Positions 8,437 through 17,529 of a stretch of DNA of 37,122 nucleotides are shown in pieces; within the stretch, counting starts at the first letter, position 1; the number at the start of each line of letters is the position of its first letter. The stretch is taken from contig CAKSEE010000028.1 of NCBI GenBank assembly GCA_934446455.1, positions 1 through 37,122 on the forward strand, given 5' to 3'. This DNA comes from an uncultured Oscillospiraceae bacterium. Lineage in GTDB: Bacteria > Bacillota > Clostridia > Oscillospirales > Ruminococcaceae. The notes below the pieces were generated by a model, which saw only the letters and a program-made list of their open reading frames with translations, was not told where the DNA came from and ran no database searches. The position numbers were made by a program, and so were the translations under genes.

Positions 8437-8465
8437 ATTTTAGCACAAATTGCGCGTGTTGTCAA
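8437..8465 (-). promoter_or_regulatory. sigma-A promoter of mnmM
   Basis: On the minus strand, consensus TTGACA (8465-8460), 17-nt spacer, TAAAAT (8442-8437), 29 nt before the start codon. Confidence 0.85.
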
Positions 8466-8816
8466 TGAGAACAGCGCAAGGCTGTATGCCTTACCGGGAC
8501 GAATTGTGCAGGATGACGGAAAATATGCAAGCAAGGCACGTGCAAAATCCAATAAATGGTCTTTGCGCGGTGTTGCCTTAACATAACAGTCTCATTTTTA
8601 GAGCGTTAAGGTATATTATTGAGCAAACAAATTTCGGCTATAATGCCAGGGATTTTATCCGCGCTTTATACATGGTGATGAAATCTTTGTTAATTATTAA
8701 CAAGCCATTATGCTAAATTGAGTATCAGGCAGATTCATCAACAAAAAGGGAGAGTTTGTATAACTCCCCTGTTTATGTTCTTCGATTTATGGTTTGGCGA
8801 ATGTATTATATAGAAA
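8466..8816. other. intergenic stretch without a recognisable gene
   Basis: About 350 nt between the mnmM promoter and the terminators of the chemoreceptor gene. No frame of useful length with a start and ribosome binding site is seen. A weak hairpin (GGGAG...CTCCC, about 8750-8769, followed by TGTTT) is present. The stretch is more AT-rich than the flanking genes and may be degenerated coding DNA, but I cannot identify it. Confidence 0.4.
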
Positions 8817-8908
8817 AAGGGCGCCTTTCAGTGAAAAGCGTCCTTACAGCTTGTCGAAAAAAACAATTTTTATGCCAAGCTGAAAGAGGAGCGCCTGAGC
8901 GCCCCTCT
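8817..8908 (-). repeat. terminator-splitting element, locus 3 (reduced form)
   Basis: Read on the minus strand after the chemoreceptor stop: hairpin AGAGGGGCGC-TCAG-GCGCTCCTCT (8908-8885) with no U-tract, then a 36-nt core (8882-8847) starting CAGCTTGGCATAAAAAT and ending TTTTTTTCGACAAGCTG, then a second related hairpin (8845-8817) followed by CCCTTTTTC. The core ends match the distal end of locus 1, and GGCATAA also occurs near that end of locus 1. The two hairpins are similar but diverged, as expected of an older copy. Confidence 0.6.
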
Positions 8909-8923
8909 CACAAATGATTATGC

Positions 8924-10891
8924 TTATTCTTCGTATCTGAAACGGCTTACCGTGTCGGTCAGCGTAACCGCAAGCGCCGAAAGCTCCTCGCTTGCCGCCG
9001 CGCTCTGCTCTGCGGTCGCGGAGGTGTCGTGGATCGCGCTGTTCACGTTCTCCATACCCGAGGAGATCTGCTCTGCCGCCACAGCCTGCTCCGAGCTTGC
9101 CGTGGATATCTCCGTCATTACACCCGTTACCTCGGCAACGCCGCTTACAATGCCCGAAAGCGCTGCGGAAGCGGTGTTTGCAAGCTCCGTGCCGCGGCTT
9201 ACCGCCTCTATGGACTTGTTGATAAGCTGACCCGTCTGATGCGCCGCCTCGGAGGACTTGGAAGCGAGGTTTCTTACCTCGTCCGCAACAACTGCGAAGC
9301 CCTTTCCTGCGTCGCCCGCGCGCGCAGCCTCTATCGCAGCGTTGAGCGCGAGAATGTTCGTCTGAAACGCTATGTCGTCGATAACCTTGATGATGTTCTC
9401 GATTTCCTGCGAACGGCTCTCTATCTCGCGAATAGCCTCAAGCAGGTCGTTCATGCAGCGCACGCCGTCCTGCGCCTGCGCGTTTGTGTTGCGGGAGTTG
9501 TCGAGCGCCTTTTCAACGCTCTTGTTGTTCTCCTCTATCTTCTTTGTGATGTCGATAATGGTAGAGGTTATCTGGTCTACCGCGGAAGCCTGCGTAATGG
9601 CGTTCTGCGAAAGCGTTGTGGAACCCTCGGAGAGCTGCGAAGCGCCCTCGCGAACCTCAATAGCCGAGCGGCTGACGTCGCTCATGGTCTTGCTGAGCGA
9701 GGACGCTATAAGGTTGAGCGAATCCCTGATCGCGGAGAAGTTGCCGAGATACTCTGCGGATGGCTTTACGGTGAGGTCGCCGCCGGATATCGCAGTAAGC
9801 ACCTTTCTGATATCGCCGATGTATTCGCCGAGCGTTGCCACGGTAGAACCGAGTGCGTCGGACATTACACGTATCTCGTTCTTCTCGCTGCACTCGGGCG
9901 CGGGGGATTCAACGTCGCCCTCAGCGAGCTTTCTGAGCCTGTCCGCGCAGTCTACAATGGGCTTGCACAGGTACCCGGAACGAATGGTGGTGGAAGCAAT
10001 TACAAGAATTACAGCCAGCGCGAGGATCCCCACGAAAATGAACGCCGTTGACGTAACGTCCTTTACAATGGGCTTTGTGGGGGCGCCTACGGCTATGGAC
10101 CAGTGCTCGTTGCCGTCCATGGGGATATAGCTGAACAGGTACTTTTCGCCGTTGAGCTTTACGGTTGCAGAGCCGCTCTCTCCCGCCGTCATATTGCCGA
10201 CAAAGGAAGCGACGCCCGCATACTTCGCGTCGTAATCGCCGCCAAGCGTGGTCATTGCGGGCAGCAGCGCGTCGTTGCTCGAGGAGATGATAATGCCGTC
10301 CTTGTCAACAAGGAAGCATACGCCGTTATTGCCAAAATGAACCGTGCCTATCGTCTTGTTGAGTACGCCAAGGTCAAGGCCGCCGTATGCAAGGTAGTCG
10401 TTGCCGTCGGCAGTGAAGTATCTGCCCATCATTATAGTAAGCTTGTTGTCCGTAAGGCGCAGGACAGGGCTTGATATGTAGTAGGACTTGTTCTGCATTG
10501 CGTTCTTGAAGTATTCTCTGCCTGAGATATCCGTGTCGTTATAGGTCTTGCCGTCCGCATAGGAAACGCTGAAATCCTTGAACGTGCTGACCTCCGCCAT
10601 AGCGGCAAGGCTTGCCCTTCTCTCCTCAAGCGGAATGCTCTCGTCAACGATATCGGCGTCGCGCCCTACCATGTTTAGGTCCTCTACCAGCGTGTCGATA
10701 AGATTATCAACAGACGTTGCGTAGCTTGCCGCGAGCGCAGCCGACTCCTCCTTGTACTGTGAGTTGATGAGATTGAACGAAACTACGCTTGAAACCGTGG
10801 TGAGAATAACGCCGAGAATTACTGACGGCAGAATCGCCAGCCGCAGGATAACGCCGCGTATCCCTTTTTGTTTCTTGATTTCCTTGCTCAT
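8924..10891 (-). CDS. methyl-accepting chemotaxis protein with dCache sensor
   Basis: 655 aa transmembrane chemoreceptor. TM1 spans about residues 12-38. An extracellular dCache-type sensor follows ([18 protein letters not shown], then [12 protein letters not shown]). TM2 is near residues 281-303, then HAMP, and a long coiled-coil signalling domain whose hairpin tip contains [22 protein letters not shown] and [12 protein letters not shown]. Glu/Gln-rich stretches that could be methylation sites flank the tip. It would signal to CheA/CheW; no che gene lies in the window. The ligand is unknown, though dCache sensors commonly bind amino acids or other small molecules. The short RYEE end has no CheR-tethering pentapeptide. 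Confidence 0.95.
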   Translation of the reverse strand: MSKEIKKQKGIRGVILRLAILPSVILGVILTTVSSVVSFNLINSQYKEESAALAASYATSVDNLIDTLVEDLNMVGRDADIVDESIPLEERRASLAAMAEVSTFKDFSVSYADGKTYNDTDISGREYFKNAMQNKSYYISSPVLRLTDNKLTIMMGRYFTADGNDYLAYGGLDLGVLNKTIGTVHFGNNGVCFLVDKDGIIISSSNDALLPAMTTLGGDYDAKYAGVASFVGNMTAGESGSATVKLNGEKYLFSYIPMDGNEHWSIAVGAPTKPIVKDVTSTAFIFVGILALAVILVIASTTIRSGYLCKPIVDCADRLRKLAEGDVESPAPECSEKNEIRVMSDALGSTVATLGEYIGDIRKVLTAISGGDLTVKPSAEYLGNFSAIRDSLNLIASSLSKTMSDVSRSAIEVREGASQLSEGSTTLSQNAITQASAVDQITSTIIDITKKIEENNKSVEKALDNSRNTNAQAQDGVRCMNDLLEAIREIESRSQEIENIIKVIDDIAFQTNILALNAAIEAARAGDAGKGFAVVADEVRNLASKSSEAAHQTGQLINKSIEAVSRGTELANTASAALSGIVSGVAEVTGVMTEISTASSEQAVAAEQISSGMENVNSAIHDTSATAEQSAAASEELSALAVTLTDTVSRFRYEE

Positions 10892-10969
10892 GATAACCTC
10901 CGTCTACTCCCGAATGACGGGCGTTATCGCACGCCGCGCCATTGCAGTTGAAAAATCTTACATTAAGTA

Positions 10970-10998
10970 ATTTTAGCACTATTTCAACCTGAAGTCAA
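10970..10998 (-). promoter_or_regulatory. sigma-A promoter of the chemoreceptor gene
   Basis: Minus strand TTGACT (10998-10993), 17-nt spacer, TAAAAT (10975-10970), leaving a leader of about 70 nt. No sigma-28/SigD-type motility promoter was noticed. Confidence 0.8.
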
Positions 10999-11090
10999 TA
11001 GGGTTTATGTTGAAAATCACGAAAAAAGCGCCGACACCAGCCATAATTTCCCACTAAATAGGATTATATACCATTTAACGTAACGTAAAA

Positions 11091-11123
11091 CAAAAACCCG
11101 CCCGGGCGCAATGCCCGAACAGG
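11091..11123 (-). terminator. intrinsic terminator of ribU-DUF5662
   Basis: Minus strand CCTGTTCGGGC / GCCCGGGCGGG, an 11-bp stem with G-U pairs, loop ATTGC, followed by TTTTTG. Confidence 0.75.
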
Positions 11124-11129
11124 TTAGGC

Positions 11130-11672
11130 TCAGTATTCCCTGCCGCATTTGATAAGCGCCCTTATGCGCGCGTAGACGCTCTCCTCGCCCTCGTCCGCAA
11201 GCTGCCGCAGCAGGCTTTCAAGCAGCTCGCCGGTTTCGGGGTGGATAACCCTGCGGGGCTTTCCGCGCAGGAAATACTCAAGAGGGTGGCAGGGGGTGTA
11301 GTCCTTGCCGCAGTATATCATGCTGGCGGCTACCCTGTCGCAGAACATCTCCGCAACGTACCGCAGCGGCATTTTAACGGGACACTGCCCCTTGCCGGGG
11401 ATATAGTCCACCCAGTATTCAAAGTGGTGGCGGTTGCGGCCCTTGTGGTGCAGCCACGCGAGCGAGTAGCCCTTTTCGGCGCGCTCACCCTCGTTAGGGC
11501 TGCGCGTCCCCGTGTAGTATTTAACCCCCGGGATAAATTCCGTGGGCGAGTATTTCGACAGGTCATGCCTTAAGCCCTGCCAGAATATGCCCGCCCTCGC
11601 GCAGTTTGCTATCACCCTGTGGCGGTGGCGGGTTATCGTGCGGAAATGTCCCACGACAGATGAAATGCTCAC
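11130..11672 (-). CDS. DUF5662 family protein
   Basis: 180 aa, soluble, rich in His, Arg and Tyr. Family landmarks: HRHRVIANCARAGIFWQGL, HDLSKYSPTEF near residues 36-46, and HHKGRNRHHFEYW near 75-87. The regularly spaced His/Asp residues suggest a metal site, but the function of the family is not known to me. It starts at GTG 11672 behind AGGAGG, 22 nt after ribU, so it should be expressed under the FMN riboswitch unless an internal promoter exists. Relatives are sometimes labelled catalase without good reason. Confidence 0.8.
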   Translation of the reverse strand: MSISSVVGHFRTITRHRHRVIANCARAGIFWQGLRHDLSKYSPTEFIPGVKYYTGTRSPNEGERAEKGYSLAWLHHKGRNRHHFEYWVDYIPGKGQCPVKMPLRYVAEMFCDRVAASMIYCGKDYTPCHPLEYFLRGKPRRVIHPETGELLESLLRQLADEGEESVYARIRALIKCGREY

Positions 11673-11694
11673 GGGAAGCCTCCTTCTGCTGCGC

Positions 11695-12309
11695 TTATTC
11701 GCGCCAGCTGCTGTTGAATATCGGGCGAAGCCGCTTATAGAGTGGTATTGCGGCTGCCGAAGCGATAACGCCCTTTACAAAGGTAAACGGCACATTGAAA
11801 ATGAGCAGGCACTTGAAAAGCGTGTCCGCGCCCGGCAGTATCGCCCTGTACATTCCGATGATTACCTCCATGGGCATTATCGCCGTGTAAATGGGGTATA
11901 CCACAAAGTAGTTTGAAGCGAGGCTCACCCCCGCCATGACCGCCGCGCCGCACAGGCACGCGGGTATAACGTGCGAGTACTTCGCGGATTTGTTCGCGAT
12001 AAGTCCCGCGGGAAGCACAAGGCACGCGCAGAGGATAAAGTTGGACAGCTCGCCCACGCCGCCCGTCATGGACGTGAAAAGCCCCTCAAGGTTCTTGATA
12101 AGCGCCACCGCAACGCCCGAAACGGGCCCCATGGTAAGCGCCGCAAGAAGCGCGGGAACGTCCGAAAAATCGAAGGTTATAAAGCTCGGCATAAACGGCA
12201 CATTAAATTTTAAAACCTCCGACAGCACCACCGAAAGCGCCGCCATAAGCGCCGTGTACACAAGCTTTCTCACATCAAAGCCGCTCTTTTTGTTTACTGC
12301 TGTGTTCAT
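11695..12309 (-). CDS. ribU: riboflavin ECF transporter S component RibU
   Basis: 204 aa integral membrane protein with about six spans. It has the hallmark N-terminal ECF S-component start (KLVYTALMAALSVVL) and the FSDVPALLAALTMGPVSGVAVALIKN region typical of riboflavin/folate-type S components. The upstream FMN riboswitch identifies the substrate as riboflavin or a related flavin. It would work with the shared EcfA/A'/T module encoded elsewhere. ATG 12309 follows AAAAGGAG. Confidence 0.92.
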   Translation of the reverse strand: MNTAVNKKSGFDVRKLVYTALMAALSVVLSEVLKFNVPFMPSFITFDFSDVPALLAALTMGPVSGVAVALIKNLEGLFTSMTGGVGELSNFILCACLVLPAGLIANKSAKYSHVIPACLCGAAVMAGVSLASNYFVVYPIYTAIMPMEVIIGMYRAILPGADTLFKCLLIFNVPFTFVKGVIASAAAIPLYKRLRPIFNSSWRE

Positions 12310-12329
12310 GATTTCTCCTTTTCCTCAGG

Positions 12330-12362
12330 GAGAAACAGAAAACCCCCGTAATGATACGGGGG
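12330..12362 (-). terminator. riboswitch-controlled terminator before ribU
   Basis: Minus strand CCCCCGTA-TCAT-TACGGGGG followed by TTTTCTGTTTC. It lies between the FMN aptamer and the ribU ribosome binding site, as expected for transcriptional control by flavin. Confidence 0.85.
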
Positions 12363-12396
12363 CGCAAATATGTTCGATAAACCTCGCACATTTGTT

Positions 12397-12530
12397 TTCT
12401 GGTTCTTTCTTCCGGACTTTAACCGTCGGTATCGGAATTGCGCCCATACGAACGCTCACCGATTCAGCCGCATTACGCGGGTCGCGGACTTTACCGCCGG
12501 TGGAGAATTTCACTCCGCCCCGAAACAGAA
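12397..12530 (-). promoter_or_regulatory. FMN riboswitch (RFN element)
   Basis: On the minus strand the conserved RFN blocks occur in order: TTCGGGGCGGAGTGAAATTC, CCGGCGGTAAAGTCCGCGA, a variable arm, GGCGCAATTCCGATACCGAC, GGTTAAAGTCCGGAAGAAAG. The P1 stem pairs TTCTGTTTC (12530-12522) with GAACCAGAA (12405-12397). FMN binding is expected to favour the downstream terminator and shut off ribU-DUF5662. Confidence 0.95.
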
Positions 12531-12583
12531 TATTAAAGTATTGCGGCGAAACGCTTCCGCGCGCAGAACGTTCACCATATCTT

Positions 12584-12612
12584 ATTATATTACATATACG
12601 CTCGTTTGTCAA
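12584..12612 (-). promoter_or_regulatory. sigma-A promoter of the FMN riboswitch/ribU transcript
   Basis: Minus strand perfect TTGACA (12612-12607), 17-nt spacer, perfect TATAAT (12589-12584). It sits directly after the yicC stop codon. Confidence 0.85.
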
Positions 12613-12628
12613 CAACGGGTGCGTGTCG

Positions 12629-13507
12629 TCACTCGATATTCTGCACCTGCTCGCGGATTTTTTCAATCTCGCTTTTCTGGTCTACTACTATATGCGTCAC
12701 CTCAAGGTCCTGCACCTTGGAACCTATGGTGTTGGTTTCGCGGTTCATTTCCTGCACAAGGAAGTCGAGCTTTCTGCCGACAGGCTCGCCGCTTTCAAGC
12801 ATTGTGCGGAACTGCGCGATATGGCTGCGCAGTCGAACGGTCTCCTCGTCTACGGCGGTCTTTTCCGAGTAAATCGCCGCCTCCAGCAGAATGCGCCCCT
12901 CGTCAACCTGCTTGCCATCAAGCACCTCTTTCATGCGCTCGAACAGGCGTGTTCTGTACTCATCGACAAGCCTCGGCGAGCGCTCCTCGATAACGCCGAC
13001 CCACTCCTCTATGGTCTTAAGCCTTGCAAGGAAGTCGTCGCGCATTTTCATGCCCTCCGCCTCGCGCATGGTGATGAAGCGCTCCAGCGCCTGCTGCGCC
13101 ACCGCGCTCACGTCAGCCCACAGCTGCTCCTCGTCGGTCTGCGTCTTTACTACAGTCAGCGCGTCGGGCATACGCAGTACGTGCGAGAGCGCAAGGTCGT
13201 CCATAAGCGAGAACTCGTCCTGCACCGAGCGCAGCGCCGTTACATAGTCGCTCAGCACCTGTTTGTTCACGGTTATCTGCTCGTCGTTTGCGGTGGTGTT
13301 GGTGATGTAAACGCTCACCTCGACCTTGCCGCGGCCTATCTTCCCCGCGAGAAGCGCGCGCAGCTTGTCCTCCGCAAAGCTCAGGCTGCGCGGAATACGC
13401 GCGCTGAACTCGTAATACCTGTGGTTCACCGAGCGTATCTCTACCGTGATATCGCGCCCGTTAAGTACCTCGCGGCCTCTGCCGAAGCCTGTCATGCTCT
13501 TTATCAT
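12629..13507 (-). CDS. yicC: YicC/YloC family endoribonuclease
   Basis: 292 aa, normal family length. The diagnostic N-terminus MIKSMTGFGRG is followed by VEIRSVNHRYYEFSARIPR, and the C-terminal DUF1732 part includes GRKLDFLVQEMNRETNTIGSK. YicC/YloC proteins are hexameric RNases implicated in RNA turnover. Here it lies 14 nt downstream of the YnbB-family gene and probably shares that promoter, rather than the remA-gmk-rpoZ context known from Bacillus. Confidence 0.93.
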   Translation of the reverse strand: MIKSMTGFGRGREVLNGRDITVEIRSVNHRYYEFSARIPRSLSFAEDKLRALLAGKIGRGKVEVSVYITNTTANDEQITVNKQVLSDYVTALRSVQDEFSLMDDLALSHVLRMPDALTVVKTQTDEEQLWADVSAVAQQALERFITMREAEGMKMRDDFLARLKTIEEWVGVIEERSPRLVDEYRTRLFERMKEVLDGKQVDEGRILLEAAIYSEKTAVDEETVRLRSHIAQFRTMLESGEPVGRKLDFLVQEMNRETNTIGSKVQDLEVTHIVVDQKSEIEKIREQVQNIE

Positions 13508-13521
13508 CGTTATTCTCCTTT

Positions 13522-14772
13522 TTACAGCAGACCCTTTTCAACCATTCTCGCAGCCGCAAGCATTACGCCCGTTTTGCCCGTAGGGTAGGTAAGCCCGCCC
13601 TGAAGCCACACCGCGTACGGCTCGCGCAGCGGCGCGTCCGCCGAAAGCTCTATAGAAGCGCCCATGGTGAACGCTCCCGCCGCCATAATGACCTGCGAAT
13701 CGTACCCCGGCATATCCCACGGCTCGGGCGTTGCAAACGCGTCCACGGGAGAGCCGCTCTGTATCCCCTCGCAGAACGCTATGAGCCTTTCGGGCGTGCC
13801 GAGCTTAAGCGCCGCTATTATGTCGGTGCGCGGCCGGGTGTAACGCGGGTACGCCTCACACCCGAGTATCTCAAGGAACGCCGTTGCAAACACGGACGTC
13901 TTAAGCGCCGAATGCACCGCCTCGGGCGCATGGAACAGCCCGAGATACATTCCGCGCAGCTGGTCGAGCGTGGCGCCCACTTCCTTGCCCGCGCCGGGGG
14001 TCGTGTGGCGGTAGGAGCAAAGCTCCACAAGGTCCGCCCTGCCCGCGATATAGCCACCCGTCTGCGCTATGCCGCCGCCGAGGTTCTTGATAAGGCTGCC
14101 GACAAGCAGGTCCGCGCCCACCGCAGAGGGCTCCGTTTTCTCGCAAAGCTCGCCATAGCAGTTGTCTACCATAACTATGCAGTCGGGGTTTACCGCGCGC
14201 GCCGCCTCTATCATCTTACCGATTACCTCTACCGTAAACGACGGCCGCAGCGAATACCCGCGCGAGCGCTGGATATAAACGAGCTTTGCGCCGCCCGCTT
14301 TCGCTGCAATCCCCGCGTAGTCGGGCGTGCCGTCCGCAAGCAGGTCCGCCTGCTCATACTTCACGCCAAAGTCGGCAAGGGAGCCCGTCCCCCTGCCGAA
14401 TATAGCCTCCTGCACGGTATCGTAAGGCATACCCGTTGCCGCAAGCATTGTGTCGCCCGTGCGCAGCACTCCGAAAAGCGCCGTTACTATAGCGTGCGTG
14501 CCGTTTACGAAACTGTGGCGCACAAGCGCGTCCTCCGTGCCGAGTATCTGCGCAAAAAGCGCGTCGAGCTTGTCGCGGCCGTCGTCGCCGTAGCCGTAGC
14601 CGTCCGTGCCTTTCATATGTATCTCGCTTATGCGGTTGTCGATGAACGCTCTCAGCACGCGCTGTCCGTTGTACTCCGCAAGCTCGTCAAGCTCCGCGAA
14701 TTTCTCCGCGCAGAGCGCCTCCGCCTGCCGCGCAGCGTCCGTAATCTTCTGTGGAAACTCAAAAAAAGCCAT
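13522..14772 (-). CDS. methionine gamma-lyase/aluminium-resistance family PLP enzyme (YnbB-like)
   Basis: 416 aa, fold-type I pyridoxal-phosphate enzyme of the Alum_res family. VRHSFVNGTHAI near residues 84-95 is the PLP phosphate region. VDNCYGE holds Asp203, which should contact the pyridine nitrogen, and GSLIKNLGGGIAQTGGYIAG carries the candidate Schiff-base Lys229. Relatives are annotated as methionine gamma-lyase-like or as aluminium resistance protein; the reaction is not firmly established. ATG 14772 is preceded by a GGACGGAAAGGGA stretch. It is the first gene of a transcript continuing into yicC. Confidence 0.88.
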   Translation of the reverse strand: MAFFEFPQKITDAARQAEALCAEKFAELDELAEYNGQRVLRAFIDNRISEIHMKGTDGYGYGDDGRDKLDALFAQILGTEDALVRHSFVNGTHAIVTALFGVLRTGDTMLAATGMPYDTVQEAIFGRGTGSLADFGVKYEQADLLADGTPDYAGIAAKAGGAKLVYIQRSRGYSLRPSFTVEVIGKMIEAARAVNPDCIVMVDNCYGELCEKTEPSAVGADLLVGSLIKNLGGGIAQTGGYIAGRADLVELCSYRHTTPGAGKEVGATLDQLRGMYLGLFHAPEAVHSALKTSVFATAFLEILGCEAYPRYTRPRTDIIAALKLGTPERLIAFCEGIQSGSPVDAFATPEPWDMPGYDSQVIMAAGAFTMGASIELSADAPLREPYAVWLQGGLTYPTGKTGVMLAAARMVEKGLL

Positions 14773-14866
14773 TGCCGTCCCTTTCCGTCCTCCATAAGGA
14801 GGGCAGGCGCATTTGCGCGCCTTTTTATGCGCATACCCTTGCCGTACAAATGCGCAATACAGTTTT

Positions 14867-14895
14867 ATTATAGCGCATTTTCAGCTCCCTGTCAA
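14867..14895 (-). promoter_or_regulatory. sigma-A promoter of the ynbB-yicC transcript
   Basis: Minus strand perfect TTGACA (14895-14890), 17-nt spacer, perfect TATAAT (14872-14867). Confidence 0.85.
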
Positions 14896-14975
14896 TAGCT
14901 GCGTACCCGCGGCTTCACAAAACGCTACGCCGGCAAGTCCGCCCCACGCAAATTCATCTGCGAAAGCGCAAACCA

Positions 14976-15004
14976 CTCACAATGCGGCGGCAGTCGCATA
15001 TACT
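14976..15004 (+). promoter_or_regulatory. candidate promoter of feoAB
   Basis: CTCACA (14976-14981), 17-nt spacer, TATACT (14999-15004). The -35 box is a weak match. No clear Fur or IdeR/DtxR box was seen. Confidence 0.45.
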
Positions 15005-15044
15005 GAAAAAGGCAGAGCGAAAACGTGAAGAAAAGGGTGAAATG

Positions 15045-15281
15045 ATGATCAGAGCGTTCAGCCTTAACGATATAAAGCCCGGCGAGCGGGCTGTTGTAAA
15101 GCAGCTCACCGCGCACGGCGCAATGCGCAGGCGGCTGCTTGACTTAGGTCTGGTGGGCGGCACGGCGGTGGAATGCGTGGGCGAAAGTCCCCACGGCGAC
15201 CCGCGCGCCTATCTTATACGCGGCGCGGTGGTGGCCATTCGCCGCAGGGACGCCGCAAATATAACGGCGCAGAGAAACTGA
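15045..15281 (+). CDS. feoA: ferrous iron transport protein FeoA
   Basis: 78 aa, SH3-like FeoA domain (FSLNDIKPGERAVV, then MRRRLLDLGLVGGTAVECVG). FeoA is a small cytoplasmic partner that supports the FeoB iron transporter. ATG 15045 (or the adjacent ATG 15042) is chosen because AAGGGTGA at 15033-15040 gives correct spacing. A longer reading from 14982 would begin upstream of the likely transcription start. feoB follows after 54 nt. Confidence 0.9.
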   Translation: MIRAFSLNDIKPGERAVVKQLTAHGAMRRRLLDLGLVGGTAVECVGESPHGDPRAYLIRGAVVAIRRRDAANITAQRN

Positions 15282-15335
15282 CGGACACAGGCGGCGGGTG
15301 GAATGCCTGCCGCCGCGCGTTGAAAGGAGCAGCCA

Positions 15336-17468
15336 ATGGGCCTTACCTCAAGAGCGACAGGGGCGGCGGCGGAAGCCCCTATGATTATAAAGAAGCGCCG
15401 CGACAGCGACCTTGTAGTGGCGCTCGCGGGCAATCCAAACGTCGGCAAAAGCACGATATTCAACGGGCTTACAGGGCTTAACCAGCACACGGGCAACTGG
15501 ACGGGCAAAACCGTAACCAACGCCTGCGGCAGCTTTTCAAGCGGCAAGCGTGGCTATCTTCTTGTGGATATCCCGGGTACATACTCGCTTATGGCGCATT
15601 CTGCGGAGGAGGAAGTCGCGCGGGACTTCGTGTGCTTCGGCGGGGCTGACGCCGCGGTAGTGGTATGCGACGCGGGCTGCCTTGAGCGCAGCCTGAACCT
15701 TGCATTGCAGGTAATGGAGATTTGCCCGAAAACGCTCGTGTGCGTAAATCTCATGGACGAGGCGCGCCGCAACGGGATAACGGTAGACACGGGGCTGCTT
15801 TCGCAGCGGCTCGGGGTGCCCGTGGTGGGAACGGTAGGTCACAGCAAGCGCTCGCTCAGGGCTCTGGCAGAGGCGCTCGACGAGCTTTGCGGCAGCGAGT
15901 GCGAGCCTGCGCCCTGCAAGATAAGCTGCCCTGCCGAGACGGAGCGCGCAGTTTCGGTTGTCGAGCCCGTTGTCGCAAAGGCGCTCGGCGGGCGGCTCAA
16001 CGCGCGGTGGACGGCGCTGCGGCTCATAGAGGGCGACCCCTCGCTTGAGGAATCGCTTTGCAGGTACCTCGGGTGTGACATCGCCCGCGACGAAGCCGTG
16101 GCGCAGGCGGTAGAAAACGCGCGCACACTTCTTGCGGAGGAGGGTATAACCGCCGACAAGTTGAGGGACATGATAGTGTCCGCGCTGATGAAGCGCGCAG
16201 AGGAGCTGTGCGCAGGCGCGGTCACGGCAGACCCCACGCGCCGCAGGGCAGAGCGCCGCGCCGACAGGCTTCTCACGGGACGGCTGCTCGGCTACCCGGT
16301 GATGATACTTCTGCTGATGTGCGTGTTCTGGCTGACGCTTGTGGGCGCAAATTACCCGTCGGAATGGCTGAGCGTGGTGCTGTTCCGGCTCGGCGACAGG
16401 CTCTCCGGGCTGCTGTGCGCGCTGGGCGCGCCGCCGTGGCTTGAGGGCGTGATATGCGACGGCGCTTTCCGCGTGACGGCGTGGGTGGTTTCGGTAATGC
16501 TGCCGCCAATGGCTATCTTCTTCCCGCTGTTCACGCTTCTCGAGGATTCGGGCTACCTGCCGCGCGTGGCGTATAACCTCGACAAGCCGTTCAGCAGGTG
16601 CAGCGCGTGCGGAAAACAGGCGCTTTGTATGTGCATGGGTTTCGGCTGCAACGCTGCGGGGATAGTCGGCTGCCGCATTATTGACAGCCGCCGCGAGCGG
16701 CTCATTGCGATACTCACAAACGCGTTTGTGCCGTGCAACGGGCGCTTCCCGATGATAGTGACGGTGCTGGGGCTATTCTTTCTCGGCTCGGCGGGCGGAT
16801 TTACGGGCAGCCTGCTGTCAGCGGGAATGCTTACGGGGGTCATTATTCTCGGGATAGCGCTCACGTTCGCCGCGTCAAAGCTGCTGTCAGTCACCATTCT
16901 TAAGGGCGAGCCGTCCTCGTTCACGCTGGAGCTGCCCCCCTACCGCTGCCCGCGCTTCGGCGAGGTCATTGTGCGCTCGCTGCTCGACAGAACGCTCGCC
17001 GTTCTGGGCAGAGCAGCCGCAGTCGCAGCGCCCGCAGGCGCGCTTATCTGGGTCCTCGCGAACGTCACCGTGGACGGCGCCCCCCTGCTGAATTACGCAA
17101 CGGACTTCCTCGACCCGTTTGCGCGGTTCATAGGGCTTGACGGCGTTATCCTCGCAGCGTTTATCCTCGGGCTTCCCGCAAACGAAATAGTGATACCCCT
17201 TGCGGTGATGATGTACCTGGAACAGGGCAGTATCGCAGAAATAGCGGCCTCGGACGCGTTCGGGCTGTTTACCGCCAACGGCTGGACGGGGTGGACCGCA
17301 ATATGCGTGGTGCTTTTCACGCTGCTGCACTGGCCCTGCTCCACCTCGCTGCTTACCGTTAAAAAGGAAACCGGCAGCTGGCGCTGGACGGCGCTCGCGG
17401 CGGCTCTGCCAACGGCGTTCGGCGTTGCGCTGTGCGCGGTCGTCGCGTTTATTTCGCGGCATATCTGA
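15336..17468 (+). CDS. feoB: ferrous iron transporter FeoB
   Basis: 710 aa. An N-terminal G-protein domain carries G1 GNPNVGKST (residues 32-40), G3 DIPG (78-81) and G4 NLMD (138-141). A helical guanine-dissociation-inhibitor-like domain follows, and the C-terminal membrane part has two Gate motifs, including CMCMGFGCNAAGI and LTNAFVPCNGRFP. It imports Fe2+ across the cytoplasmic membrane. ATG 15336 follows AAAGGAG at 15322-15328. The first 15 residues (MGLTSRATGAAAEAP) are atypical, and ATG 15381 is an alternative start. No FeoC gene is seen. Confidence 0.95.
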   Translation: MGLTSRATGAAAEAPMIIKKRRDSDLVVALAGNPNVGKSTIFNGLTGLNQHTGNWTGKTVTNACGSFSSGKRGYLLVDIPGTYSLMAHSAEEEVARDFVCFGGADAAVVVCDAGCLERSLNLALQVMEICPKTLVCVNLMDEARRNGITVDTGLLSQRLGVPVVGTVGHSKRSLRALAEALDELCGSECEPAPCKISCPAETERAVSVVEPVVAKALGGRLNARWTALRLIEGDPSLEESLCRYLGCDIARDEAVAQAVENARTLLAEEGITADKLRDMIVSALMKRAEELCAGAVTADPTRRRAERRADRLLTGRLLGYPVMILLLMCVFWLTLVGANYPSEWLSVVLFRLGDRLSGLLCALGAPPWLEGVICDGAFRVTAWVVSVMLPPMAIFFPLFTLLEDSGYLPRVAYNLDKPFSRCSACGKQALCMCMGFGCNAAGIVGCRIIDSRRERLIAILTNAFVPCNGRFPMIVTVLGLFFLGSAGGFTGSLLSAGMLTGVIILGIALTFAASKLLSVTILKGEPSSFTLELPPYRCPRFGEVIVRSLLDRTLAVLGRAAAVAAPAGALIWVLANVTVDGAPLLNYATDFLDPFARFIGLDGVILAAFILGLPANEIVIPLAVMMYLEQGSIAEIAASDAFGLFTANGWTGWTAICVVLFTLLHWPCSTSLLTVKKETGSWRWTALAAALPTAFGVALCAVVAFISRHI

Positions 17469-17476
17469 ATAAAAAT

Positions 17477-17516
17477 GCGGCGCAGGCATGGAACGCTCCA
17501 TATCCTGCGCCGCTTT
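17477..17516. terminator. terminator between feoB and the convergent SGNH gene
   Basis: GCGGCGCAGG (17477-17486) pairs with CCTGCGCCGC (17504-17513), with an inner ATGGA/TCCAT stem. It is flanked by AAAAA on the left and TTTG on the right, so it can serve both strands. Confidence 0.8.
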
Positions 17517-17529
17517 GTCAGGCAATAAT

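Noticed and set aside
9029..10051. Long plus-strand frames opposite the chemoreceptor gene
   Set aside because: They are shadows of a gene with clear dCache, HAMP and signalling motifs on the minus strand.
11936..13588. A 550-codon plus-strand frame over ribU, the FMN riboswitch and yicC
   Set aside because: It crosses a riboswitch, a promoter and two genes on the other strand, and the composition is that of a shadow frame.
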